This document shows positions 10,979 through 19,833 of a stretch of 64,000 bases of DNA, one piece after another. Under the pieces are notes generated by a model. That model did not search any database. It was not told where the DNA came from and saw only the letters and a program-made list of their open reading frames with translations. Both the position numbers and the translations under genes were made by a program. The DNA is from Acidovorax sp. 107 (GTDB lineage: Bacteria; Pseudomonadota; Gammaproteobacteria; Burkholderiales; Burkholderiaceae_C): positions 994,501 through 1,058,500 of the forward strand of contig NZ_QBTZ01000001.1 in assembly GCF_003058055.1 (NCBI RefSeq), in the 5' to 3' direction. The first letter of the stretch is position 1. Every line of letters starts with the position of its first letter.

Positions 10979-10984
10979 TATAAT
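10979..10984 (+). promoter_or_regulatory. Candidate -10 box of tRNA-Gly copy 2
   Basis: A perfect TATAAT is followed by TTGAGGCTT, matching the discriminator before tRNA-Gly copy 1. It lies 52 bp before the mature 5' end. No convincing -35 is visible. Confidence 0.5.
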
Positions 10985-11035
10985 TTGAGGCTTGCTGATA
11001 AGCGCCGGCGGAAACGCTGGTAAACAGAAGCAAAT

Positions 11036-11111
11036 GCGGGAATAGCTCAGTTGGTAGAGCGCAACCTTGCCAAGGTTGAGGTCGAGAGTTCGAGACTCTT
11101 TTCCCGCTCCA
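11036..11111 (+). tRNA. tRNA-Gly (anticodon GCC), copy 2
   Basis: All 76 nt, including the CCA, are the same as in copy 1 about 390 bp upstream. A hairpin built on the same GGGAAGC/GCTTCCC core follows. The unit therefore looks like a local duplication with tRNA-Cys in between. Confidence 0.97.
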
Positions 11112-11117
11112 TATTTG

Positions 11118-11145
11118 AAAAGGGAAGCTTAGGCTTCCCTTTTTT
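11118..11145 (+). terminator. Rho-independent terminator after tRNA-Gly copy 2
   Basis: AAAAGGGAAGC (11118-11128) pairs with GCTTCCCTTTT (11133-11143) across loop TTAG, followed by further T. The core is the same as in the terminator at 10731, with a different loop. Confidence 0.9.
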
Positions 11146-11264
11146 CTTGGTGGTGCAGGGCGCGCTGTTTTAAAGCAGCCGCCGTGGCCAGAGATGCGAC
11201 AGGGCATTGCGCGCGTGCGCAGCCCGGGTTACGCTGCGACGCAGGTGTGCGCTCAGCAGCCGGC

Positions 11265-11357
11265 GCCCCGATGGTGAAATTGGTAGACACTGCGGACTTA
11301 AAATCCGCCGCTTTCCTGAAAAGGGGCGTGCCGGTTCGACCCCGGCTCGGGGCACCA
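11265..11357 (+). tRNA. tRNA-Leu (anticodon UAA)
   Basis: This 93-nt class II tRNA has acceptor GCCCCGA (11265-11271) pairing with TCGGGGC (11347-11353), discriminator A and an encoded CCA. The anticodon TAA is at 11299-11301 in loop CTTAAAA. The long variable arm is clear. It reads UUA/UUG. The next gene starts 13 bp after the CCA. Confidence 0.96.
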
Positions 11358-11370
11358 CTACGATTCAATC

Positions 11371-12003
11371 ATGTCAAGTTACAACGCTCCCTTCGAAATC
11401 CATGTCCACGGACAGGTCCCCCTGCGAGCTGATGTCAGTTTTGACCAGCTCCAGGAGGCGCTCAAACCCCTGTGGAAGTACGCTGGAGCGCGCTCTCTGG
11501 CCGATGGCTCCGCCAGCGCTTATGAGGAAGAGCCCGGCATCAAGTACGACGCGCAGGAACACCTGCTGCAGATGTGCTGGACTGTGCGTGGGGACGAGGA
11601 TTTCCGTCAGTCGCTCGATGAGATGTGCATGAGCCTCAATGAACTGGCCGAGCAAGGGGCTGCGATCGAAGTCACCTTCTACGACACCGACTTTGACGAA
11701 GACGAAGAAGAGCAGGGGGCGGAGTCGCGCGACGACTTCGTGATGCTGTTTGTTGGCCCTACACCGGCTGCCATCATGCAGGTGCAGCGCGATCTGTTGG
11801 TGCAAGACGTGGTGAACATGATGGAGCGCCACTTTGACGGCGCCGAGTTGGGAGGTGTGGTCGCCGAGATCGACAAGCTGTTCAGCCAGCGCTTTGATGC
11901 CCTGGTGAATTCGCTGGAGATTGGCAAGCCACCCCGGGGCCCTGGTGGTGCAGGTGGTGGTCATGGCAGCAGTGGTGGCCGTCGCCCGCGCCACTTGCAC
12001 TGA
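11371..12003 (+). CDS. Conserved hypothetical protein with Gly/Ser/Arg-rich tail
   Basis: I do not recognise a characterised family in these 210 residues. The body (about 1-190) is soluble and acidic, with an Asp/Glu run near residues 110-120 (DTDFDEDEEEQG). The last 25 or so residues are Gly-, Ser-, His- and Arg-rich and look disordered. There is no signal peptide or membrane segment. The ATG is only 13 bp after the tRNA-Leu CCA and has no clear ribosome site, so the gene may be read from the tRNA promoter. Codon use matches the neighbours and argues for a real gene. Confidence 0.8.
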   Translation: MSSYNAPFEIHVHGQVPLRADVSFDQLQEALKPLWKYAGARSLADGSASAYEEEPGIKYDAQEHLLQMCWTVRGDEDFRQSLDEMCMSLNELAEQGAAIEVTFYDTDFDEDEEEQGAESRDDFVMLFVGPTPAAIMQVQRDLLVQDVVNMMERHFDGAELGGVVAEIDKLFSQRFDALVNSLEIGKPPRGPGGAGGGHGSSGGRRPRHLH

Positions 12004-12156
12004 TCTGCGCAGAGCGCCTTGTACCGCGCGTTCGCGCGGGCCGTGTTAGGCGTCTCCCTTGGACTTCCCCCAGGCATTGGGGCAATTCTCCCTGCGCTTT
12101 GATGTCGTTGTGCGGCCGCGCTACCCCGTGCCTTGGCCGCCGCTGCCTGTTTTCCC

Positions 12157-12681
12157 ATGAGCACTGATCTCCCTTACCTGCGTTCCTACCCCGCTTCGTT
12201 GCAGGAGCAGGCGCGCGATCTGCTGGCACAGGGAAAGCTCGGAGCGGTTCTGCTGCGCAAGTATCCGCAGGCGCACGCGATGCGCAGCGACAAGGCGCTG
12301 TACGACTATGCGCAGGAACTCAAGGCGCGCTACCTGCGCAACGCAGGCACGGTCAACAAGGTACTGTTCGACAACAAGATCCATGTGGTGCGCCATGCGC
12401 TGGGCCTGCACACGGCCGTGTCGCGCGTGCAGGGCAACCGCTTGGCAGCCAGGCACGAGATCCGCATCGCGGCAATGTTCAAGCAGGCGCCAGAAGAATT
12501 TCTGCGCATGATCGTCGTCCACGAGCTGGCCCACCTGCGCGAGAAGGACCACGACAAAGCCTTCTACCAGCTGTGTACCCACATGGAGCCGCAGTACCAC
12601 CAGTACGAATTTGACCTGCGCCTGTACCTCACCCATGTGGAGCAGGCAGGCACCCGGCTTTGGGGCGTGGACGGTTCCTGA
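12157..12681 (+). CDS. YgjP-like zinc metallopeptidase domain protein (M48-type HELAH)
   Basis: This 174-residue soluble protein carries a zinc-peptidase motif HELAHLREKDHDKAF at about residues 120-134, with a further conserved tail (HQYEFDLRLYLTH). That is the pattern of the YgjP/DUF45 group. The substrate is unknown for this family as far as I know. I chose the ATG at 12157. A TTG 24 bases upstream is possible but begins with an Ala-rich stretch of no family character. It runs convergent with murI; a dispersed repeat fills most of the gap. Confidence 0.85.
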   Translation: MSTDLPYLRSYPASLQEQARDLLAQGKLGAVLLRKYPQAHAMRSDKALYDYAQELKARYLRNAGTVNKVLFDNKIHVVRHALGLHTAVSRVQGNRLAARHEIRIAAMFKQAPEEFLRMIVVHELAHLREKDHDKAFYQLCTHMEPQYHQYEFDLRLYLTHVEQAGTRLWGVDGS

Positions 12682-12735
12682 AGACCGAGGCCCGCCGACA
12701 CGTTCCAAGTCTCAAAGCGAGGTCGCTGCAAAAAT

Positions 12736-12781
12736 AATAGCGACTCGTGCATATGAATCGGGCGCTGGCAGCCTTTTTTAC
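12736..12781 (+). repeat. Dispersed 46-bp element, copy 2 (between convergent genes)
   Basis: It starts AATAGC, has TGCAT and GCGCT in the shared columns, and ends in a T-run. It aligns ungapped with the other six copies. The T-rich end stops 4 bases before the murI stop codon. It is AT-richer than its surroundings. Confidence 0.8.
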
Positions 12782-12785
12782 CAAA

Positions 12786-13688
12786 TCACGGCACTGAAAC
12801 GCTCCGGCAGAGGCTGGGAGGCAGATTCAGCCAGCGCTGGGCTGCTGCTTCCAGCATGGCCACAGGGCCCGTGGTCAGCAGTTGTACGGACTCCGGGCCC
12901 TCGCGGGATGTGGGCTGGCCGTTGGGGTGCGGGGGCGGCGGCAACGCGAGCAGGTCGGCTGCCTCCAGCAGGCGCCGCGTCTGGCGCGCCACGGGTTCGC
13001 CCGTCTCTATGAACTGAACCTCGGGTCCCACCAGTGCACGCAACTCGTGGGCCACAAAAATGTAATGCGTGCACCCGAGCACCAGGGTGTCCATTTGCCC
13101 GGGCTCCTTACCAAAGCCACCCATGGCCTGCACATAGCGCTTGCACAGCGCTCCGGTCTCCGTGGCATCGACGGGACTGCCCGCGGCGGCTGGAGGCAGT
13201 GCCACGCTGCGCTCAATGGCGTGCGCCAGACCATCGCAGGGCTGCACCACAAAGTGGGCCTGGTCGGCCAGCGAGGTCATGAGCTTGCTGAACTTCGCGC
13301 TGGTCAGCGTGCCCCGGGTGCCAATCACGCCCACATGCCCTGTTTTGGTCACGGCAAGCGCAGGCTTGATGGCGGGCTCCAGACCCACCAGGGGCAATTC
13401 CGGGTGGCTGCTGCGCACCTCGTGAATGGCAGCCGCGGTGGCCGTGTTGCACGCCACCACCAGGGCCTTGATGTGGTGCTGGTCGCGCAGGTACTGGGTG
13501 ATGGCGTGGGTGCGGGCGGCCACAAAGGCGTCACCACGCTCGCCATAGGGGGCGTTGGCGCTGTCGGCCAGGTACACGAAGCGCTCGTGGGGCATCGCGG
13601 CCAGCAGGGCGCGCAGCACGCTCAGCCCGCCCACGCCGCTGTCAAACACACCGATAGGAGAAGAGGCCAGCGGCATCAGGGAGCCCAT
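12786..13688 (-). CDS. murI: Glutamate racemase
   Basis: It converts L- to D-glutamate for peptidoglycan in the cytoplasm. The N-terminal signature GVFDSGVGGLSVL is present. The two catalytic cysteines are Cys80 (ACNTAT) and Cys206 (GCTH). I used the ATG at 13688, giving 300 residues; an ATG four codons later is equally plausible and neither has a strong ribosome site. The frame remains open far upstream, but that part has no family resemblance. The C-terminal 40 residues extend a little beyond the usual end. Confidence 0.95.
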   Translation of the reverse strand: MGSLMPLASSPIGVFDSGVGGLSVLRALLAAMPHERFVYLADSANAPYGERGDAFVAARTHAITQYLRDQHHIKALVVACNTATAAAIHEVRSSHPELPLVGLEPAIKPALAVTKTGHVGVIGTRGTLTSAKFSKLMTSLADQAHFVVQPCDGLAHAIERSVALPPAAAGSPVDATETGALCKRYVQAMGGFGKEPGQMDTLVLGCTHYIFVAHELRALVGPEVQFIETGEPVARQTRRLLEAADLLALPPPPHPNGQPTSREGPESVQLLTTGPVAMLEAAAQRWLNLPPSLCRSVSVP

Positions 13689-13818
13689 GGTTGGACAAAA
13701 GGCTGGATTGTAGGAAAACAGCGGGGCCGGCGGCGTGTGCTGTGTATTGCCATGTACAGGGCAAGCGTGTGACCCTCGCCATGTCCGGCGAACCTGCGAG
13801 GTCCGTGAGACGAATGGG

Positions 13819-14451
13819 TCAACGTGCGGGCGTTTTGGCTTTGCCGCTGTCACTGGCAGAAGCGGCTGTGACTTTCGGGTGGGACAGCAGGTAGTAGCGT
13901 TTGACCACGGCCTTTTGCCCCTCCGGGCCCCCGGCGACCAGCTCGCTGGCCAACTGCGCAGTGTCGGCCTGCAGGATGTCGATACCGTGTTCCCGCCCGT
14001 ACAAGCGTGTTTGTGCGCTGCCGGTGGCAAACGACTTGCGTTTCGGGTCTTTCAGGTCTGGGTCGTTCCAGGTGCGCTCAACGGCCGTCCATTCCCAGCG
14101 CCGGTCTTCGGGCCACCAGGTACCCAGCAGCTCCGCATCGAACACCGTGCGCTGGCCACCACGGACCACGGTGAAGGTCTTGGCAAAAAAGTCCAGTGTG
14201 CGCAAGGTGCTGCCGGATAGATGCCGGCTGTTCAGCAACTGCTGGCGTTCGATGTGCGAGGCGAGGCTGGCGTCCAGCAGCGCCGCATCGCGTGCGGGCA
14301 GTCGTCCGCCAAAGGCGGCCTGCGCGTCGCGTTGCGGGACCATCGGCGGATTGGCGCTGGCCGCCAAGGGCAGGGTGCCAATCAACGCTGTCACCAGCAG
14401 GGCGCACAGCCGCGGCCGAATGAATTGCACAAACCGGTGGTCCAGAAACAT
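13819..14451 (-). CDS. Secreted protein of unknown function
   Basis: From the ATG at 14451 the 210-residue product begins with a short basic region, a hydrophobic stretch (about residues 13-32) and ANPP, a likely signal-peptidase site. The mature part has no motif I can name. It is rich in Trp/Arg around residues 105-125 (GTWWPEDRRWEW), and the last dozen residues are Ala/Ser/Lys-rich. It is therefore probably periplasmic. The reading frame is open to 14631, but the upstream part would bury the signal peptide. It lies between murI and fumA on the same strand, separated from fumA by a strong terminator. Confidence 0.75.
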   Translation of the reverse strand: MFLDHRFVQFIRPRLCALLVTALIGTLPLAASANPPMVPQRDAQAAFGGRLPARDAALLDASLASHIERQQLLNSRHLSGSTLRTLDFFAKTFTVVRGGQRTVFDAELLGTWWPEDRRWEWTAVERTWNDPDLKDPKRKSFATGSAQTRLYGREHGIDILQADTAQLASELVAGGPEGQKAVVKRYYLLSHPKVTAASASDSGKAKTPAR

Positions 14452-14540
14452 GGAAGAGGTGGCACAGGCCAACAGGAAGTGTTGAAGAGGCTTGATCCGT
14501 ATTTTTGTCGAACTGCGGGTGCTGCAGGGGGGGGGATGGC

Positions 14541-14566
14541 CCAAAAAAACCGCCCGAAGGCGGTTC
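14541..14566 (-). terminator. Rho-independent terminator of fumA
   Basis: On the minus strand AACCGCC, the stable loop TTCG and GGCGGTT are followed by a run of T (plus-strand A7 at 14543-14549). It lies about 45 bp after the fumA stop. Confidence 0.92.
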
Positions 14567-14611
14567 TTGGTCGGGGAAGAGCGCCGTGGCGCCCCGGCCC
14601 TCAAAAACGCA

Positions 14612-16168
14612 TCAGGCCGCAGCGACCTCAATGCCCTTGAACTCGCCCGAGGCGATGCGCTTTTGCCACTCGGCCGGGCCGGTGATGTGGGCGCTGGTGC
14701 CGCCAGCGTCCACGGCCACGGTCACAGGCATGTCCACCACGTCGAATTCGTAGATGGCTTCCATGCCCAGGTCGGCAAAGCCCACGACCTTGGCGGTCTT
14801 GATGGCCTTGGAGACCAGGTAGGCGGCGCCGCCCACGGCCATCAGGTAGGCGCTCTGGTGCTTCTTGATGGCCTCGATGGCGACCGGGCCGCGCTCGGCC
14901 TTGCCCACCATGGCGATCAGGCCGGTCTGGGCCAGCATCATCTCGGTGAAGCCGTCCATGCGCGTGGCGGTGGTGGGGCCTGCAGGGCCCACGGCCTCGC
15001 CCTTCACGGGGTCCACAGGGCCCACGTAGTAGATAACGCGGTTGGTGAAGTCCACGGGCAGCTTCTCGCCCTTGGCCAGCATGTCCTGGATGCGCTTGTG
15101 GGCGGCGTCACGGCCGGTCAGCATCTTGCCGTTGAGCAGCAGCGTGTCGCCGGGCTTCCAGCTGGCGACTTCTTCTTTGGTCAGCGTGTCGAGGTTGACC
15201 TTCTTGCTCTTGTTGTAGTCCGGCGCCCAGTCCACGTTGGGCCACAGGTCCAGGCTGGGGGGCGTGAGGTACACGGGGCCCGAGCCGTCCATCACGAAGT
15301 GCGCGTGGCGCGTGGCGGCGCAGTTGGGGATCATCGCAATCGGCTTGCTGGCCGCGTGCGTGGGGTACATCTTGATCTTGACGTCCAGCACCGTGGTCAG
15401 GCCGCCCAGGCCCTGCGCGCCAATGCCCAGGGCGTTGACCTTTTCAAACAGCTCCAGGCGCAGCTTTTCGACATTGTCGAGTTCGGCACCGCTGGCTTGC
15501 TTGGCTTGCAGTTCGTACATGTCCAGGTCGTCCATCAGGCTTTCCTTGGCCATGAGCACCGCCTTCTCCGCCGTGCCGCCAATGCCGATGCCCAGCATGC
15601 CGGGCGGGCACCAGCCGGCGCCCATGGTGGGCACGGTCTTGAGCACCCAGTCCACCACGTTGTCGCCGGGGTTGAGCATGTACATCTTGGACTTGTTCTC
15701 CGAGCCGCCGCCCTTGGCTGCCACCGTCACGTCCACGGTGTTGCCGGGCACGATCTCGGTGAAGATCACGGCGGGAGTGTTGTCCTTGGTGTTCTTGCGG
15801 GCGAACTGGGGGTCGGCCACGACCGAGGCGCGCAGCGTGTTGTCGGGGTGGTTGTAGCCACGGCGCACGCCTTCGTTGATGGCGTCATCCAGGCTGCCGG
15901 TGAAGCCTTCCCAGCGCACGTCCATGCCCACCTTCAGGAACACGTTGACGATGCCCGTGTCTTGGCAGATGGGGCGCTGGCCGGTGGCGCTCATCTTGCT
16001 GTTGGTGAGGATCTGCGCGATCGCATCCTTGGCCGCCGGGCTCTTTTCGCGCTCGTAGGCGCGGGCCAGGTGGGCGATGTAGTCGGTGGGGTGGTAGTAG
16101 CTGATGTACTGCAACGCGCCGGCAATGGATTCGATCAGGTCTTCTTGGCGAATGGTCGTCGTGGTCAT
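14612..16168 (-). CDS. fumA: Class I fumarate hydratase, iron-sulfur type
   Basis: This 518-residue enzyme interconverts fumarate and malate in the TCA cycle. The three cysteines expected to hold the [4Fe-4S] cluster are Cys68 (PICQDTG), Cys187 (GWCPPG) and Cys283 (PNCAATRH). The N-terminal alpha-type and C-terminal beta-type domains are fused, as in FumA/FumB. It is transcribed away from the class II enzyme fumC. Oxygen or iron loss inactivates this class, so the pair gives two enzymes for one step under different conditions. The symbol fumA is used for the class; fumB is not excluded. Confidence 0.96.
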   Translation of the reverse strand: MTTTTIRQEDLIESIAGALQYISYYHPTDYIAHLARAYEREKSPAAKDAIAQILTNSKMSATGQRPICQDTGIVNVFLKVGMDVRWEGFTGSLDDAINEGVRRGYNHPDNTLRASVVADPQFARKNTKDNTPAVIFTEIVPGNTVDVTVAAKGGGSENKSKMYMLNPGDNVVDWVLKTVPTMGAGWCPPGMLGIGIGGTAEKAVLMAKESLMDDLDMYELQAKQASGAELDNVEKLRLELFEKVNALGIGAQGLGGLTTVLDVKIKMYPTHAASKPIAMIPNCAATRHAHFVMDGSGPVYLTPPSLDLWPNVDWAPDYNKSKKVNLDTLTKEEVASWKPGDTLLLNGKMLTGRDAAHKRIQDMLAKGEKLPVDFTNRVIYYVGPVDPVKGEAVGPAGPTTATRMDGFTEMMLAQTGLIAMVGKAERGPVAIEAIKKHQSAYLMAVGGAAYLVSKAIKTAKVVGFADLGMEAIYEFDVVDMPVTVAVDAGGTSAHITGPAEWQKRIASGEFKGIEVAAA

Positions 16169-16357
16169 GGCGGTGGGGTTTTAGGGAAAACGCGAACCCC
16201 GAATTATCCCCCGGCGGGCTTGCACGGTCCTGTCAGGGCCGATCAGGGCGGCCAAGAGAGGGTGGGGAGTGGCGCGCCTGGGGCTTCGGTGGGTATGCTG
16301 CGGCCTGGTGTTGTTCCCTCCACTCCCATTCGCTCGTTGAGCGCGCAAGGCCCACCC

Positions 16358-17767
16358 GTGAAAACATCCACCCCCGCTGCGATCGCCTACCGTACGGAAA
16401 AAGACACCTTCGGCCCCATCGATGTGCCTGCCCAGCGCCTGTGGGGCGCGCAGACCCAGCGCTCGCTGCACCACTTTGCCATCTCGGGCGAACGCATGGC
16501 ACCCGAGCTGATCCGCGCGCTGGCCCAGGTGAAGCGGGCCAGTGCCTATGTGAACAACGAGCTGGGCCTGCTCGATGCGGCCAAGACCACCGCCATCGTG
16601 GCCGCGGCAGACGAGGTGATCAGCGGCGGCCACCTGCAGGAATTTCCGCTGGTGGTGTGGCAGACCGGCTCGGGCACCCAGACCAACATGAACATGAACG
16701 AGGTGCTGGCCAACCGCGCGAGCGAGCTGCTGGGTGGCCCGCGCGGCGAGGCGCGGCTGGTGCACCCCAATGACGAGGTGAACAAGAGCCAGTCGAGCAA
16801 CGACGTGTTCCCCACCGCCATGCACCTGGCGGCGGTGGACGCGCTGATGCACCGCCTGCTGCCCGCACTGCACGGCCTGCGCACCACGCTGGCGGCCAAG
16901 GCCGAGGCGTTTGACGGCATCGTGAAGATTGGCCGCACGCATTTGCAGGACGCTACCCCGCTCACGCTGGGCCAGGAGATCTCGGGCTGGGTGGCGCAGT
17001 TGCAGCATGGTGAGCAGCATGTGCGTGCCGCGCTGCCGCACCTGTGCGAGCTGGCCCTGGGCGGCACGGCCGTGGGCACGGGGCTCAATGCGCCGGCCGG
17101 TTATGCCCAGGCCGTGGCCAAGGAGCTGGCCGACCTGACGGGCCTGCCGCTGGTCACGGCCCCCAACAAGTTCGAGGCCCTGGCCAGCTGCGATGCGCTG
17201 GTGCATGCCCATGGCGCGCTCAAGACCCTGGCAGCCAGCCTGATGAAGATCGCCAATGACGTGCGCTGGCTGGCCAGCGGCCCGCGCAGCGGGCTGGGCG
17301 AGATCACCATCCCCGAGAATGAGCCGGGCTCGTCCATCATGCCGGGCAAGGTCAACCCCACGCAGTGCGAGGCGCTGACCATGCTGTGCGCGCAGGTGCT
17401 GGGCAACGACGTGGCCATCAACATCGGCGGGGCCTCGGGCAACTTCGAGCTGAATGTGTTCCGCCCGATGGTGATCCACAACTTCTTGCAGAGTGTGCGC
17501 CTGCTGGCCGACGGCATGGCCAGCTTCAACGAGCACTGCGCCGTGGGCATCGAGCCCAACCAGGCGCGCATCAACGACCTGGTGGAGCAGTCGCTGATGC
17601 TGGTGACAGCGCTGAACCCGCACATCGGCTACGACAAGGCGGCCTTCATTGTCAAGAAGGCGCACAAGGAGGGCACCAGCCTGCGGGCAGCCGCCGTGGC
17701 CTCGGGCCATGTGACGGGCGAGCAGTTTGACCAGTGGGTGGTGCCGGGGGATATGGTCGGGCGCTGA
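16358..17767 (+). CDS. fumC: Class II fumarate hydratase, iron-independent
   Basis: The superfamily signature [11 protein letters not shown] lies near residues 325-335, and the substrate-site segment SGTQTNMN near residue 105. Length from GTG 16358 is 469, close to the usual 460-467. AAGG lies about 10 bases before this GTG. An in-frame ATG at 16295 would add 21 residues not typical of the family. The enzyme is an oxygen-stable tetramer. It is divergent from fumA with 189 bp between the chosen starts. Confidence 0.95.
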   Translation: MKTSTPAAIAYRTEKDTFGPIDVPAQRLWGAQTQRSLHHFAISGERMAPELIRALAQVKRASAYVNNELGLLDAAKTTAIVAAADEVISGGHLQEFPLVVWQTGSGTQTNMNMNEVLANRASELLGGPRGEARLVHPNDEVNKSQSSNDVFPTAMHLAAVDALMHRLLPALHGLRTTLAAKAEAFDGIVKIGRTHLQDATPLTLGQEISGWVAQLQHGEQHVRAALPHLCELALGGTAVGTGLNAPAGYAQAVAKELADLTGLPLVTAPNKFEALASCDALVHAHGALKTLAASLMKIANDVRWLASGPRSGLGEITIPENEPGSSIMPGKVNPTQCEALTMLCAQVLGNDVAINIGGASGNFELNVFRPMVIHNFLQSVRLLADGMASFNEHCAVGIEPNQARINDLVEQSLMLVTALNPHIGYDKAAFIVKKAHKEGTSLRAAAVASGHVTGEQFDQWVVPGDMVGR

Positions 17768-17784
17768 TTTCCTTCGTGCAGGCC

Positions 17785-18945
17785 CTAGGCCTGAGGCTTG
17801 CTCAGAAACGCCAGCAGTCTGCGCTCGGCAGCGCTCAGGCCACGGGGTGACGCAGCGCCGCCAAGGCGCGTCCACACCTGCTCACTGCGTGGGCTGGGGT
17901 CGGACGCGATCTGTGCGCCCAGCGCCAGGACGGCGGGGTGCACGTACGATTTCTTGCACACGGCGGGTGTGTTGCCCAGCTGGCGGGCCACCTCGGCCAG
18001 GATGGCCTGGGCGCTATAGCGCAGGCCCTTGTCCGTGGCGTTGGCGGTATCGGTGCCAGTGCCGGTGCAGGCCAGCCGGGTCAGCTCCAGGGCCTGCGTG
18101 GTCCCGTGCCAGGTGCGGAAGTCCTTGGCGGTAAAGCGTTCGCCGTCGGTGGTGCCAGCGGTGCGGCTGATCTCGTTCAGGTAGTCGTTCACGTCGCCGG
18201 AGCCCAGGGTGCGGAGGTTGCCGTCTTCATCCTCGTACTGAAAAAGCTCTTGCCCTGGCAACTGTTGGCAGCGGCGCACCACGCGGGCCACCTGCGGGTC
18301 GTTCAGGGTGGTCTCCTGCTGCACCCCGCTCTTGCCGCGAAAGCGCAGCCTCAGCTCGCTGCCCTGCAGCTGCGCATGCCTGGTGCGCAGCGTGGTCAGG
18401 CCATAAGAGCGGTTGGTGCTGGCGTACTCCTCATTGCCGACGCGTAGAAAAGTGGTGTCCAGCAGGCGCACCAGCGTGGCCAGCAGCCGTTCGCGCGTCA
18501 GCACCGGGCCTCGGCGGGGTGTGGCCAGGTCGCGCGCCACGCGGGCCCGGATGCGTGGCAGCGCGCTGCCAAAGGCCTGCATGTGCTCGAACTTTCCTTC
18601 GTCCCGCTGGCGGCGCCACATGGCGTGGTAGCGGTACTGGCGCCGCCCGCGTGCATCCAGTCCGGTGGCCTGCAGGTGTCCGTTGGGCAGGGGGCAGATC
18701 CACACCTGGGTGTAGGCCGGCGGGATGGCCAGGCGCCGGATGCGGTCGATCTCGGCCGGGTCTTGCAGCCACTGGCCATCAGGCTGGCGGTAGCGAAACG
18801 CCTTGGCGCCGCAGCGCACCCGGGTAATGCCCGGCAGTGTGGGGCTGACGTACACCAGGCCGCCTTGCAGTCCGGGTGGTGGGTAGGGGGCGGGTGCGGA
18901 TGAGCGTGCCGAGGAAGGGGTGCCGAGCTGGGGGGATGCGGGCAT
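17785..18945 (-). CDS. DNA topoisomerase IB
   Basis: This 386-residue bacterial/poxvirus-type topoisomerase IB relaxes supercoils by transient 3'-tyrosyl nicking. The catalytic tyrosine is Tyr334 in CKKSYVHP. The active-site Arg/Lys region (FRGKSGVQQ) and TAKDFRTWHGT fit the family. It lies convergent to fumC with only 17 bp between stops. The first 25 or so residues are Pro/Ser-rich and may be disordered. No regulatory link with its neighbours is visible. Confidence 0.93.
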   Translation of the reverse strand: MPASPQLGTPSSARSSAPAPYPPPGLQGGLVYVSPTLPGITRVRCGAKAFRYRQPDGQWLQDPAEIDRIRRLAIPPAYTQVWICPLPNGHLQATGLDARGRRQYRYHAMWRRQRDEGKFEHMQAFGSALPRIRARVARDLATPRRGPVLTRERLLATLVRLLDTTFLRVGNEEYASTNRSYGLTTLRTRHAQLQGSELRLRFRGKSGVQQETTLNDPQVARVVRRCQQLPGQELFQYEDEDGNLRTLGSGDVNDYLNEISRTAGTTDGERFTAKDFRTWHGTTQALELTRLACTGTGTDTANATDKGLRYSAQAILAEVARQLGNTPAVCKKSYVHPAVLALGAQIASDPSPRSEQVWTRLGGAASPRGLSAAERRLLAFLSKPQA

Positions 18946-19079
18946 GAGGGGCAGTGGATAAAGCCGGTGAGTGGGCTTTGATCACACCCGCTGGTGCCCG
19001 CGAGCGGTGTAGGCCTGTGGCGTGCGCTGCGGTGAGCGACCCGCGCAACCGTGCTGTGGAATCCGTGCCGCGATGTGGC

Positions 19080-19125
19080 GCTAAAAGAGGCTGTAGCGTA
19101 TATTGAATATGCGGCTGCTGCTATC
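19080..19125 (-). repeat. Dispersed 46-bp element, copy 3 (after response regulator)
   Basis: On the minus strand it begins GATAGC, has CGCAT and ACGCT in the shared columns, and ends CTTTTAGC. It starts 9 bases past the stop codon of the response regulator gene. It aligns ungapped with the other copies. Confidence 0.78.
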
Positions 19126-19134
19126 AAAATCGTA

Positions 19135-19833
19135 TCAATCTGGCGCCGTCGGATCCAGCGCAAAGCCCACGCCATACACCGAGCGGATCCAGTCGCTGCC
19201 GTCTGTGCTGGCGGCCTTGAGCTTCTTGCGCAGGTTCTTGATGTGGCTGTCGATGGCGCGCTCGTTCACGTCCAGCGTGTCGTCATAGGCCTGGTCCAGC
19301 AACTGGGCCCGAGAGAAGATGCGTCCGGTCTGCCGCGCCAGCACCTGCAGCAGCTTGAACTCGCGCCGCGTGAGTCCCAGCGGCGTGCCGTGCAATGTGG
19401 CTTGCCAGTGGGACTCGTCCAGCATCAAGGCGGCGGTGGTTGTCTGGTGGGCTGGCGGCTCTTGTGCGGCAGCGGTGCGGCGCAGCACGGCCTTGACGCG
19501 GGCCACCACCTCGCGCGGTGAAAACGGCTTGCAGATGTAGTCGTCGGCGCCCAGCTCCAGACCGATGAGGCGGTCCACCTCTTCCACACGGGCCGTGAGC
19601 ATGATGATGGGGTGCTGCGTGTGGCGCCGCGCCTGGCGCAATATCTCCAGGCCGTCCATGCCGGGCAGCATGATGTCCAGCAGCGTGAGGTCGGGCGGTG
19701 TGGTGATGAGGCTGGCGAGGGCTGCGCGGCCTTCGGCCTGGTGCTCCACCGTGTAGCCCGCGTGGCGCAGGTAGTCCACCACGATGGCGGCGATGTCGGG
19801 TTCGTCTTCGACGACAAGGATGCGGGGGCTCAT
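19135..19833 (-). CDS. Two-component response regulator, OmpR/PhoB family (BaeR-like)
   Basis: The 232-residue protein has a receiver domain (about 1-118) with acidic pair Glu9/Asp10, phospho-acceptor Asp53 and Lys102, and a C-terminal winged-helix domain (about 135-228, LTRREFKLLQVLA). It should be a DNA-binding activator or repressor controlled by the kinase encoded next to it. The two genes overlap by 4 bases, which implies translational coupling. The resemblance to BaeR is by general pattern only. The targets are unknown; the small secreted protein next to it is one candidate. Confidence 0.94.
   Translation of the reverse strand: MSPRILVVEDEPDIAAIVVDYLRHAGYTVEHQAEGRAALASLITTPPDLTLLDIMLPGMDGLEILRQARRHTQHPIIMLTARVEEVDRLIGLELGADDYICKPFSPREVVARVKAVLRRTAAAQEPPAHQTTTAALMLDESHWQATLHGTPLGLTRREFKLLQVLARQTGRIFSRAQLLDQAYDDTLDVNERAIDSHIKNLRKKLKAASTDGSDWIRSVYGVGFALDPTAPD

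Noticed and set aside
14527..14535. Run of nine G upstream of the secreted unknown gene, as a phase-variable tract
   Set aside because: It lies about 75 bp from the start, between a terminator and the gene, with no promoter seen around it; one run alone is weak evidence.
14492..16357. Long in-frame extension upstream of fumC
   Set aside because: It runs antisense through fumA and its translation is low-complexity. FumC has full length from 16358.
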